From assembly GCA_038209195.1 (NCBI GenBank), contig JBBQXY010000089.1, positions 1-23,323 on the forward strand: 23,323 nt of DNA, written 5' to 3'. The notes beneath the pieces were generated by a model that worked only from the letters and a program-made list of their open reading frames with translations, was not told where the DNA came from and made no database searches. Both the position numbers and the translations under genes were made by a program. The stretch is from JBBQXY01 sp038209195 (GTDB lineage Bacteria; Chloroflexota; Ktedonobacteria; Ktedonobacterales; Ktedonobacteraceae). Shown here one piece after another: positions 8,114 to 15,809 of this stretch (within the stretch, counting starts at the first letter, position 1; each line of letters starts with the position of its first letter).

Positions 8114-8209
8114 GAAATGCTCCTTTCAGAACAGCCCCTATGGTTATAGCTAATGCTGCATATTTAGCTACTAATGATGCACAATAATGTATGCTACTGG
8201 AGCATCGAC

Positions 8210-8244
8210 ATAAGACTTATTATAGAAGAAGAGCTTAATGTCAA
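8210..8244 (-). promoter_or_regulatory. Possible promoter with overlapping palindrome, short 14-bp spacer
   Basis: Read on the minus strand, a perfect TTGACA (8239-8244) and a perfect TATAAT (8219-8224) are separated by only 14 bp instead of 16-18. The TATAAT partly overlaps an 11-bp palindrome, ATAAG-A-CTTAT (8210-8220). It lies about 100 bp upstream of the unknown membrane protein start. Confidence 0.35.
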
Positions 8245-8310
8245 GCATTAGCGCATTACTGTTCTTTATTTTTATTGTACAACTACCGTCAAGAATAAAC
8301 TAGCAGAACA

Positions 8311-9414
8311 TCAGGGGCGTTGGGGCAAATTCCCCATCCTGAATCCTGCTGGTATGCTCATATTCCACATGGTGTTAGAGACCATGGCAGTTGGCATAAG
8401 CTTGAGCATGTTGTAGATGGGCTCACCAGTGCCGGGGCCAATGGCACCGCGTAGCACATTCACCGGGTTATAGTGCATATCAAGCAGTAGGACTAGTCCA
8501 TTGCGGCAGCGAACGCGGTAGACGGTCAGCCCATGGAATACATCTTCATCCAGGTACCTCGCGCGGTCAGCCGCGAGGTCGCTGCGCAAGGCGGCCAGGT
8601 CAAATGCCGCTTCATCTACGCTCCACGCGATGGCTCCCCATGCCGCCACCTGGTGCATCATATCCAATCCCAGCATCTTCTGCTTATCGCCAACCGCTAT
8701 CACATCCAGACTGCCGGGCATGAGCGTCTCAACGTGCATCTGCCCCGTCCCCAAGTTGTCATACGTATTGACATTATAGTGGTTTCCCCGCGCATCCAGT
8801 CTCGTCTCGCTGTGATATAAGACATAGCCACTCCACGAGAGATGCGCGGGCAGACTGAACGCCCGCATGTTGGAGGGTGGGAAGCCGCCCCAAAAATGGA
8901 GCGTCATGCTCAGCATGAAGAAGAGCATGGCGGCAGCCGCCATCACCGTTAAAGTGATGGCGAATGGTTTTCTCGCGAAACTGCGCGTATGTTTGTTCTC
9001 GCGTAGCGTGAAAGCTGCTATGGGCGCAGGTAGAGGTGAAAGCGCAGGCTGAGCTTGACTCTCCCGGTGCCTGCCTGTTTGGCGGATACCTGGTGACTGC
9101 CTGAACGATTGCCCATTGCTATCTACCGCGATAGCTGCCATGATCGCTTGATCGACGCGCTGCGACGGCGTGCTGGGTGGTAGATTGGTGAGTAAGCTTG
9201 TGGAGTACTGCAATAGGCGTTGTACTTGCGCACACTCGGCACAGATGCGTACATGTTCGTTGAGGACGGTGCGCTGCTCTGCTATAAGGTCGTCCGCTAT
9301 CGAGAGATAGAGGCGCACGGTTGCGCAGACCTGTGTGCCTGTTGCGCCGCTTTGGGGCAGTGGTGGCATGTCATTTTTGTTTTTGGGGAGTGGGAGACGG
9401 TCAGTGTTACTCAT
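8311..9414 (-). CDS. Anti-sigma factor with zinc-finger (ZAS) domain and single TM helix
   Basis: A 367-residue partner of the ECF sigma factor encoded just upstream; the start codon overlaps the sigma stop as ATGA, so translation is coupled. The N-terminal cytoplasmic part carries a ZAS-type zinc site: Cys30 and the H-x3-C-x2-C motif His54/Cys58/Cys61 (EHVRICAEC). Residues 80-145 look like a flexible linker. One membrane helix lies at about 151-172. The remaining roughly 190 residues would be extracytoplasmic and rich in beta-type segments. By analogy with ZAS anti-sigma factors, the N-terminus holds the sigma factor inactive and the outer domain senses the signal. The outer domain is not one I recognise; a LolA/RseB-like fold is only a guess. 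It ends with TGA at 8311. Confidence 0.88.
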   Translation of the reverse strand: MSNTDRLPLPKNKNDMPPLPQSGATGTQVCATVRLYLSIADDLIAEQRTVLNEHVRICAECAQVQRLLQYSTSLLTNLPPSTPSQRVDQAIMAAIAVDSNGQSFRQSPGIRQTGRHRESQAQPALSPLPAPIAAFTLRENKHTRSFARKPFAITLTVMAAAAMLFFMLSMTLHFWGGFPPSNMRAFSLPAHLSWSGYVLYHSETRLDARGNHYNVNTYDNLGTGQMHVETLMPGSLDVIAVGDKQKMLGLDMMHQVAAWGAIAWSVDEAAFDLAALRSDLAADRARYLDEDVFHGLTVYRVRCRNGLVLLLDMHYNPVNVLRGAIGPGTGEPIYNMLKLMPTAMVSNTMWNMSIPAGFRMGNLPQRP

Positions 9415-10124
9415 CGCCTATTCTCCTGTTTTCCAAGCCCTTCTGTGCTCAAGCGTCGATACTGTTCCATAAACATGCGCTTGGCACGAGAAATACGGGT
9501 AGCGGCAGCATTGGGCGAAATGCCCACGATGGAGGCGATCTCCTGGTATGGTACGCCCTGTGCGGCACTCAAAACCAGTGCGACCGCATATTCTTCGGGT
9601 ATCTGTGCCAGCGCCAGGCGAATGTGCTCTTGTTCAGCGATCTCTGGAATACCCCCGCTATTAGAGAGTAGCCACGACTCATCGTCGGTGAGGGTTCCAT
9701 CGAAACTTTCCTCGCGGGCATTATGGGAGATGAGCGGCCACCACGAGATACGCTTGCGCCGTCGCAGTTGGTCAACGCACAAATTCGTGGCAATGCGATA
9801 CAACCAGGCAGAAAGGTTATTGCGCTCGTAGAGCCCATGCCAGGACAGGCACGCACGCACAAAAACCTCCTGCGTCACATCGTCGGCATCGTCCTGGTTG
9901 CCAAGGAGCCGATAGATATAGGAGTGTATTGGACGCCGAAACTGCTCATAGAGCAGAGTTAACGCGCTAGCATCATCAGTAGCAGCGGCGTTGTTGCTCT
10001 GCGCCTCGTGCGATTTGTCCGCGGTCATGCTGGCATGTACTTTCTCACTGCGCTCAGTTTCCGCCGGGGTTTTCCTCTCCCTGCGTGTTGCTAGTATACC
10101 AGGAATAGCCAGCGAATAGAACAT
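9411..10124 (-). CDS. ECF-type RNA polymerase sigma factor (sigma-70 family)
   Basis: A 237-residue sigma factor of the extracytoplasmic-function group. The start at ATG 10124 is supported by a strong SD GGAGGAAG (10131-10138); the alternative Met33 has only a weak SD. Region 2 spans about 55-122, with the -10-recognition segment around DDADDVTQEVFVRA and SAWLYRIATNLCVDQLRRR. Region 4 spans about 168-222, with the helix-turn-helix GVPYQEIASIVGISPNAAATRISRAKR for -35 binding. There is no region 3 and no C-terminal extension. The roughly 50-residue N-terminal extension, charged and Ala/Asn-rich, is unusual for an ECF factor and may not be structured. It is coupled to the zinc-finger anti-sigma gene. 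The divergent S53 protease gene is a plausible but untested target. Confidence 0.93.
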   Translation of the reverse strand: MFYSLAIPGILATRRERKTPAETERSEKVHASMTADKSHEAQSNNAAATDDASALTLLYEQFRRPIHSYIYRLLGNQDDADDVTQEVFVRACLSWHGLYERNNLSAWLYRIATNLCVDQLRRRKRISWWPLISHNAREESFDGTLTDDESWLLSNSGGIPEIAEQEHIRLALAQIPEEYAVALVLSAAQGVPYQEIASIVGISPNAAATRISRAKRMFMEQYRRLSTEGLGKQENRR

Positions 10125-10138
10125 GCCAAACTTCCTCC

Positions 10139-10401
10139 GGTGCGGTTCATTTTTTCGAAAACCATCACTCCTATCACGTCACAACAGAGGTGGTTTTACA
10201 AAAGAGATACAATGCTACAGTTCAAAAACTCAAGCTAATCCATATATCCACCTTTGTCTTTTCTACAGCCACTTATACTGAGATTATATGCCTTATTCTG
10301 CCTACTCCCAGGCTTACCCTTTTTGCGAGAGGTTGGTAGATGTGGATGTGAGGAAGGTGTATCGCGACGCATGTTTGTTTATTAGGAAGGTAAACTGCTA
10401 T
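10139..10401. other. Divergent intergenic region (sigma factor / S53 protease)
   Basis: Contains the TTTTCGAAAA palindrome at 10153-10162 and an imperfect inverted repeat AAAACCA (10158-10164) / TGGTTTT (10191-10197), both close to the sigma gene start. An upstream in-frame ATG at 10288 would extend the protease by 38 residues but has no SD. No clear -35/-10 pair was found for either gene. Confidence 0.4.
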
Positions 10402-13400
10402 ATGCCACTACAGTTTTCTCCGCGGAGGGGGAATGCCTCCAGACCGCGCATATTCTATCTCTGGATGGTAGTTCCGCTACTTGCCATCGTACTTTTTACA
10501 GGAACGTGGACACTGTTTACGAAAAGCTTTGCGCACGCGGCACCGGTTGACACCCTCGTTCCATTCACCGGCACCATCCCGACAGAGATAGCGCATAGCA
10601 CGCTCATTGGGCCTGCCGATGCGCAAGCATCAATTTCGTTATCCATTGGATTGCGCTTGCGCAATACGGCTATGCTCGATAGCTATTTGAAGGACATTGC
10701 GCGTCCGAAATCGTTGAATTATCATCGCTACCTGACGCCTGCGCAGTTCGCGGGTACATTTTCGCCAAGCGTGGCGACGCACGATGCGATGCTAAAGTAC
10801 CTGCAATCGTCTGGCTTTACCATCACCCATACCTACAAGCATCGCCTGTTAATTGTCTTTAAGGGCACAATTGGGCTGGTAGAGCAGGTCTTCCACGTCA
10901 CGATCAATAATTACAATGCGCCTAAAGGCCATACATTTTATGCCAACAGCGGCGATCCACAACTGCCTAGCTCGCTAGCAGGACAGGTGCAGAGCATCAG
11001 TGGATTGAGCAATGCCGTGCAATTCCACCATGCTGCACTAACAACACGAACACTGGGGCAACAGAGCAATGTGACCCCCAATACCGCGAGCTGCCCCACA
11101 TCTGGTAGCGGTCATTACTTACCCAGCCAGATCCAGGCCGCGTATAACCTGAATGGGCTCTACAACAAAAGCATACATGGCGAAGGCCAGACGGTCGCGC
11201 TCTTCGAGCTAGACGGTTTCCAGCCCAGCGATATCGCCGCCTACGAGGCCTGCTTTGGTCATAGCCATACCTCCATCCAGACGATACGCATCAACGGCGG
11301 CCCATCAATTGGTTCGGGCCTATTAGAGGTCGAGCTCGACGCTGAAGTCGTGCTGAGCACCGCCCCCAAGCTGGGTACCCTCGTGGTCTATGAAGCTCCA
11401 AACACAGTGACTGACTATAACGCCCAGTGGTCACAGATGCTCCAGGACGTTCCACCTGTCATCAGCAGCAGTTGGGGTCTGTGCGAAAGCGACTTTGGGA
11501 CGCAACAGGCCAACCAGGAAAATACGTACTTCATGCAGGCCGCGGCCCAGGGCCAGAGCATATTCGTTGCTTCTGGCGACAGCGGCAGCAGTGGCTGCTA
11601 CTTTGATGGAAACCAGAGTACGAACTTAGAACCAGGCGATCCTGGCGGACAGCCCTATGTGACCAGTGTCGGTGGCACGTCAATGACCTGGAATGGTAGT
11701 ACACTGGGCGAGACGACCTGGAATGCGGGCAGTGGGCAGAGCGGCGGCGCATCCGGCGGTGGTCTCAGCCTCGATTTCGCTATGCCAGCGTGGCAGAGCG
11801 GCTTTCTTACTTCTCCGCTAGTGCCAGGGCTACAGAATTCATATACGAATGGTCAACGCGAAGCTCCCGATGTCTCGTTTAATGCTGATCCCGCTACCGG
11901 GTACCCGGTCTATTGTTCGTCGATGGCGGCGAGTTGTGACCCAAATAACCCCTGGATTACCGTGGGCGGTACATCGGCAGCTTCACCAATGTGGGCGGCA
12001 ATGATGGCTCTGGTCAATGAAGAATCGGTCAAAACGGGCGGTTTCAATATTGGCTTTGCTAATCCTTTGCTCTATCAGATTGCCAGCAATAGCGGTAAAT
12101 ACGCTAGTGACTTTCATGATGTCACGACTGGCAACAACGACTATAGTAGCTTACAGAGCGGCAGCAAGTATCTTGCTACGGCTGGCTTTGATATGGCCAC
12201 CGGCCTGGGTAGCTTCAATGCTGATAGCCTGGCCACAGACCTCGTCGCTTTGGCAAATACGAATAATGGTCAACGCCTCGCACCAGCGAGCAGTACATGG
12301 TACTTCCCCGAAGGGGACGAGGGCGGTGGTTTCCAGGAATATATCACCATCGAGAACCCTGACCCAACTCTGACCTCGACAGTGCAGTTGACCTACGTCA
12401 CCGCGACCACTACAACTGTCGTGAGCCATACCGTGGCCCCCAGTTCACGCCAAACCTTTGACGCTGATATCGACATGGGGACCACCCCCACGGGTATACG
12501 CTATAATGCGGGCGTCATTGCCCATGTCACCAGTGGACCCGCGGTCGTGGTGGAACGTCCCATCTACTTCAATTGGGGTGGCGTCCCCAGTGGCACCGAT
12601 ATCGTTGGCGCAACCAGTACTGCTACGGCGTACTACTTCGCGGAAGCCGATACAACACAATCCGGGCCGACCAACTACAAAACGTTTGTTGCCCTGCTCA
12701 ATCCAGGTGGTTCCGCGGCACACTTGACGGTGACATACTTTACCGGCAGTTGCACCACGAGCTGTCCGACAGAGTCTGTGACACTGGGTGCCATGCAGCG
12801 CTTGGTGGTATCGCCAACCGATGTGGGCTTGCACCAAAAGCTGGCGATTTCCGTCACATCGTCGGATAACCCCTTCGTCGCTGAGCGTCCTATGTACTTC
12901 GCGGACACTATTCCCAGGGCTGGTGGCTTAACCACTGGCGCGGCCAGCGTCATTGGCGCGACGACTCCAGATGATGACTGGCTCTTTGCCGAAGGTTATA
13001 CTGGCAGCGGTTTCCAAGAGTACTTTGAAATGGCGAACTTTGGTAGCACTCCTGCTGTCACCAACGTCAGGCTGGAATATACCGATGGCAGTACGCAGAC
13101 CTATACGATCACCGTACCCGCGTATGGTTTCTATACCTTTGATGTGAATGCGCACCAGCATACGCATACGCCCTCGGTTTCTGCCGAGATTTCGACAACG
13201 GGTAGTATACCGATTGTAGTGCAACGCTTGATGTACTTTCACTACGGCAATACCCACATCTCTGGTGGTACCGATATCGTTGGCGAGCTTGGTCCCGCAT
13301 CACATAATGTGTACGCTTTCGCTGAAGGCTATACAGGTGGTGCATTCCAGGAATACCTGACCTTGCAAAATCCGACGAATAACAATGAGAATGTTGCCAT

Positions 13401-13656
13401 TACGTTCTTTACGCCCACTGTAGTGTTCCAAATTCAGGCCACTGTACTGGCGCACAGTCGTAAAACCTTCAGCATCAACAACCTTCTCAACCCCATCAGC
13501 CAGGGAGCCATCTCCCTTACTATCCAGGCTTTGCCAACGACGGGCGCGCCTAATCCGGTAATCGTCGCCGAGCGTCCTATGTACTTCTTCTACCGCCTCA
13601 CTGGCATCAGCACCCTGGCGGCTGGCGGTAGCGACGTGATCGGGTTTACGGGCTAA
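10402..13656 (+). CDS. Secreted S53 family protease (sedolisin/kumamolisin-like) with four C-terminal repeats
   Basis: An acid-type serine-carboxyl endopeptidase, predicted exported. I choose ATG 10402 (MPLQFSPRRG), which has the SD AGGAAGG at 10384-10390 and directly begins a signal sequence: basic start, hydrophobic 18-36, likely cleavage after AHA (44-46). Residues about 50-205 match the pro-kumamolisin activation domain. The catalytic domain (about 240-620) has Glu309 and Asp313 in EVELD, Asp393 in ASGDSGSSG and nucleophile Ser525 in GGTSAASP, so the Glu-Asp-Asp-Ser set is complete. From about 633 to 1084 four repeats of 111-116 residues follow, beginning at 633, 744, 860 and 971. Each starts with an aromatic-AEG-GFQEY type motif and ends with ERPMYF...GG-D-IG. 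They probably mediate surface or substrate binding (inference). A strong terminator follows. Confidence 0.93.
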   Translation: MPLQFSPRRGNASRPRIFYLWMVVPLLAIVLFTGTWTLFTKSFAHAAPVDTLVPFTGTIPTEIAHSTLIGPADAQASISLSIGLRLRNTAMLDSYLKDIARPKSLNYHRYLTPAQFAGTFSPSVATHDAMLKYLQSSGFTITHTYKHRLLIVFKGTIGLVEQVFHVTINNYNAPKGHTFYANSGDPQLPSSLAGQVQSISGLSNAVQFHHAALTTRTLGQQSNVTPNTASCPTSGSGHYLPSQIQAAYNLNGLYNKSIHGEGQTVALFELDGFQPSDIAAYEACFGHSHTSIQTIRINGGPSIGSGLLEVELDAEVVLSTAPKLGTLVVYEAPNTVTDYNAQWSQMLQDVPPVISSSWGLCESDFGTQQANQENTYFMQAAAQGQSIFVASGDSGSSGCYFDGNQSTNLEPGDPGGQPYVTSVGGTSMTWNGSTLGETTWNAGSGQSGGASGGGLSLDFAMPAWQSGFLTSPLVPGLQNSYTNGQREAPDVSFNADPATGYPVYCSSMAASCDPNNPWITVGGTSAASPMWAAMMALVNEESVKTGGFNIGFANPLLYQIASNSGKYASDFHDVTTGNNDYSSLQSGSKYLATAGFDMATGLGSFNADSLATDLVALANTNNGQRLAPASSTWYFPEGDEGGGFQEYITIENPDPTLTSTVQLTYVTATTTTVVSHTVAPSSRQTFDADIDMGTTPTGIRYNAGVIAHVTSGPAVVVERPIYFNWGGVPSGTDIVGATSTATAYYFAEADTTQSGPTNYKTFVALLNPGGSAAHLTVTYFTGSCTTSCPTESVTLGAMQRLVVSPTDVGLHQKLAISVTSSDNPFVAERPMYFADTIPRAGGLTTGAASVIGATTPDDDWLFAEGYTGSGFQEYFEMANFGSTPAVTNVRLEYTDGSTQTYTITVPAYGFYTFDVNAHQHTHTPSVSAEISTTGSIPIVVQRLMYFHYGNTHISGGTDIVGELGPASHNVYAFAEGYTGGAFQEYLTLQNPTNNNENVAITFFTPTVVFQIQATVLAHSRKTFSINNLLNPISQGAISLTIQALPTTGAPNPVIVAERPMYFFYRLTGISTLAAGGSDVIGFTG

Positions 13657-13690
13657 TTTCTGTTCTAGCGGCAGAGAAAGCACAAAGAGC

Positions 13691-13732
13691 GGGGCAGGGA
13701 ACCAATCTACAGATTGGTTCCCTGCCCCTTTT
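13691..13732 (+). terminator. Intrinsic terminator of the S53 protease gene
   Basis: An 18-bp perfect inverted repeat (13691-13708 with 13711-13728), starting GGGGCAGGGAACC and followed by TTTT, 35 nt after the protease stop codon. The nominal 2-nt centre means the real loop is 6-8 nt. Confidence 0.87.
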
Positions 13733-13743
13733 GCGTGAAGGAT

Positions 13744-14087
13744 GTGTAGGGGCCGATTTATCGCGCCCACTAGCCGATTTATCGGCGCGAATCCGAGGTG
13801 GGCACGGGCCGATACATCGCAATGCCATTCAAATAAGCCTGGGAGTGGCGTGTGTAGGGACAACACCCTGCCTGGGGGGCAGGTAATACGGACGCGGCGG
13901 TCGATGGGGGGCCGTGTGCTTGTCCTCGTCCTGTGGGATGTCCAGAACCCCCAGCAGGACAGGCACAAGGCCCCCGCGTCCGCATCCCCTCGTCCCCCTG
14001 TCCCTACACACACGGTGTTGCCGTTCATTCTTATTTGAATGGTATTGCGATACATCGGCGGTGGCGGCGATACATCGCGCCCTACGC
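13744..14087. mobile_element. MITE-like nested inverted-repeat element, non-coding
   Basis: A 344-bp non-coding block with inverted ends. The left end, GTGTAGGGGCCGATTTATCG, is matched on the opposite strand at the right end (about 14063-14087) with a few mismatches. Inside lies a second pair: 13808-13837 and 14030-14059 are complementary at 27 of 30 positions. Further nested pairs occur at 13850-13862/13999-14011 (GTGTGTAGGGACA), 13889-13897/13974-13982 (CGGACGCGG), and an imperfect pair around 13905-13931/13950-13974. The 10-bp palindromic unit CGAT(TT or AC)ATCG occurs five times (13754, 13775, 13810, 14048, 14068). The block could fold into one long branched hairpin. There is no transposase and no clear target duplication, so non-autonomous element or structured intergenic repeat are both possible. 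Confidence 0.6.
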
Positions 14088-14100
14088 TTGCCCTATTCGT

Positions 14101-15594
14101 TTATCCAATGTAGCGATACAGCGTGGTTTGGCTGTTCGCCGTTCCAAGGAACCACAAGACAGTGCTATTGGCATCTCCCTCTGTCACCGCAAGCATTACG
14201 CCGTAGGTGGGTGGCTTCGTGACGGTACTCCAGGTATTCTTGGAGGCGTCATAGCGTTGTATTACGGCTGTCGTCTGCGTCGTGCTGGTTGGCGGCGGCG
14301 TTACTGCTACGGACGTCTGGTTCTTGATAGAAGGCCACGTCCCCGCATGCGACTGCGGCGTCACCACGATAGCAGTACCAACGATAGCGGTACCGACAAT
14401 TGCCGTAGCCTGCCCTCCCTGCCACGTACCAGTAGTGATAAAGATCTGTCCGTTTTTATCGACAAACCAGTTCTGCACATAAGAGGCCTGTGGCAAAGAT
14501 GGTACGACACGCCAAGTAGCTCCGCCATCACGACTCATCTGCAAGCTGAAGCCACTCTGGATATTGTATATGCTGTTCGGTGCGCCAGCTTCTCTTAGGT
14601 AAGGCAGGGGACTCCTTGTCCCGCCCACGTAGAGCACCTGCGTATTGCCACTGGCCAACTGCATCTGTGCGCCAAATGGCAAATTTTGCAAGAGCACATG
14701 CCACGTCGCCCCACCATCGCTGGTCTTATACAAACTGCCGTTATTCCCATAAAGGGGAAGCATATCATTCGGCTCGGTTGTATTTGGTACAATGGGCCAC
14801 CACGGAGTGCTCACCAACTCGTAGATGATACCACTATTGGTAGGATCAACAGCATAGCTGCTCACACCCTGTCCTCCTGCCGTGAACTGCGCATCGACCA
14901 CGCTCCACGTCTGTCCACCATCGGTGCTGCTCACTAAGCGGGCGAGCCGTGAAAAGGATTTGGGCAGCGTCGTGCGCGTTCCGGTTGGACTCACATTCAG
15001 GGGCAGCGATTGCAGACCAAACAAGCTCGTGCCCACGAAACGAAGTTCCTGAACATTCCATGTTACTGGTGTGGAGGAAGTGGCAGTGCTCAGCTTCAGC
15101 GTTGGCTGCACGCTTGTCCAGCTCTGTCCGCCATCGCTGCTGTGCTTGAGCATAATAGTGGTCTTCCCATTGCTCACAGACACACTTGTCGCGAAGATGT
15201 CGTTGCTATTCGTCGGGTTAATCGCCACCTGGCATGTTTGCCCCAGGGCAGCTTTACTGCCAAGGTCTTGCCAATGCGCGCCGAAATCAGTGCTCCGCAA
15301 CACCGTTGCATTGCTATTCGTGCGTGTGGCACACGCGTAAAGCACTCCAGGCGCGTTGTTGGCTGCCGCGAGAGAGGTTATCGTATAGCCTTGTAGCACA
15401 GCCGTCCATTTCCCCGCGGGTGGCAGGGCCGCGCTTTTATGCTGCTGGCTCAATTGCGCGAAGACAACAGCACTGACCCCAATGATCAGCGCAACGACCA
15501 GCATAGCTCCAACGGTAGCCAGCCGCGAACTCTTCTTGCCATGTGTTGTTTCCGTCTGCCCTATCGCTCTATCAACAGAATCTTGCGTTTTCAT
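14101..15594 (-). CDS. Membrane-anchored Asp-box (BNR/sialidase-like) beta-propeller protein
   Basis: A 497-residue protein; start ATG 15594 (MKTQDSVDRA), with an AAAGGA SD. One N-terminal hydrophobic helix (about 25-47) after a charged cytoplasmic tail predicts a signal anchor with the rest outside. Five Asp-boxes (S/T-x-D-x-G-x-x-W) are visible at 101-108, 152-159, 223-230, 291-298 and 354-361, the turn motif of sialidase/BNR and related propellers. I see no sialidase catalytic set (no FRIP motif), so enzymatic activity should not be assumed; binding, scaffold or photosynthesis-factor-like (Ycf48) propellers use the same motif. A 15-bp tandem repeat encodes the TAIVG-type segment at about 397-411. 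The gene ends 14 bp from the repeat element downstream. On the same strand as the C39-like gene but with 215 bp between them, so probably a separate unit. Confidence 0.8.
   Translation of the reverse strand: MKTQDSVDRAIGQTETTHGKKSSRLATVGAMLVVALIIGVSAVVFAQLSQQHKSAALPPAGKWTAVLQGYTITSLAAANNAPGVLYACATRTNSNATVLRSTDFGAHWQDLGSKAALGQTCQVAINPTNSNDIFATSVSVSNGKTTIMLKHSSDGGQSWTSVQPTLKLSTATSSTPVTWNVQELRFVGTSLFGLQSLPLNVSPTGTRTTLPKSFSRLARLVSSTDGGQTWSVVDAQFTAGGQGVSSYAVDPTNSGIIYELVSTPWWPIVPNTTEPNDMLPLYGNNGSLYKTSDGGATWHVLLQNLPFGAQMQLASGNTQVLYVGGTRSPLPYLREAGAPNSIYNIQSGFSLQMSRDGGATWRVVPSLPQASYVQNWFVDKNGQIFITTGTWQGGQATAIVGTAIVGTAIVVTPQSHAGTWPSIKNQTSVAVTPPPTSTTQTTAVIQRYDASKNTWSTVTKPPTYGVMLAVTEGDANSTVLWFLGTANSQTTLYRYIG
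14366..14410. repeat. 15-bp tandem repeat, three copies, inside the Asp-box gene
   Basis: Units ACGATAGCAGTACCA, ACGATAGCGGTACCG and ACAATTGCCGTAGCC (plus strand) follow each other directly. Length is a multiple of three, so copy-number change would add or remove five residues without a frameshift. It encodes the repeated A-I-V-G-T segment of the propeller protein. Confidence 0.75.
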
Positions 15595-15676
15595 GCTACT
15601 TTCCTTTTGCAACTAACCAACCAGCACCGCCTTTGCCACGACCATCGTCAAAGATAAAGTGTTACCTATCCAAAAC

Positions 15677-15706
15677 TGTATAGTGATGACGATTGTTGGA
15701 CAACAA
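15677..15706 (-). promoter_or_regulatory. Possible promoter with overlapping palindrome for the Asp-box gene
   Basis: On the minus strand, TATACA (15677-15682) lies 18 bp from TTGTTG (15701-15706). The latter is half of the 14-bp palindrome TTGTTG-GA-CAACAA (15693-15706). An operator overlapping the -35 would suit repression. The match to consensus is modest. Confidence 0.35.
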
Positions 15707-15809
15707 AAGTTCCGTCACAAGATGCTCCGGGTTAAGCATGGAGAAAATAAGGAGAGAACGTATAGTGGTCCCATTCGGGTTTTCAGCAGGTGTTCGCAAC
15801 GTGCAAGGA

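Noticed and set aside
13300..14055. 251-codon minus-strand frame crossing the S53 terminator and the repeat element
   Set aside because: Overlaps the well-supported S53 gene and runs through a strong terminator and palindromic DNA; composition is repeat-derived.
13754..14077. Five CGAT-NN-ATCG units considered as a CRISPR-like array
   Set aside because: Units are short palindromes in inverted arrangement with irregular spacing, and no cas genes are present.
13933..14598. 221-codon plus-strand frame over the repeat element and Asp-box gene
   Set aside because: Antisense to a protein with five clear Asp-boxes, no SD, Arg/Ser-rich low-complexity translation.
14101..15594. Sialidase enzyme
   Set aside because: Asp-boxes alone do not define sialidase; I see no FRIP motif or arginine triad, so only a propeller fold is claimed.
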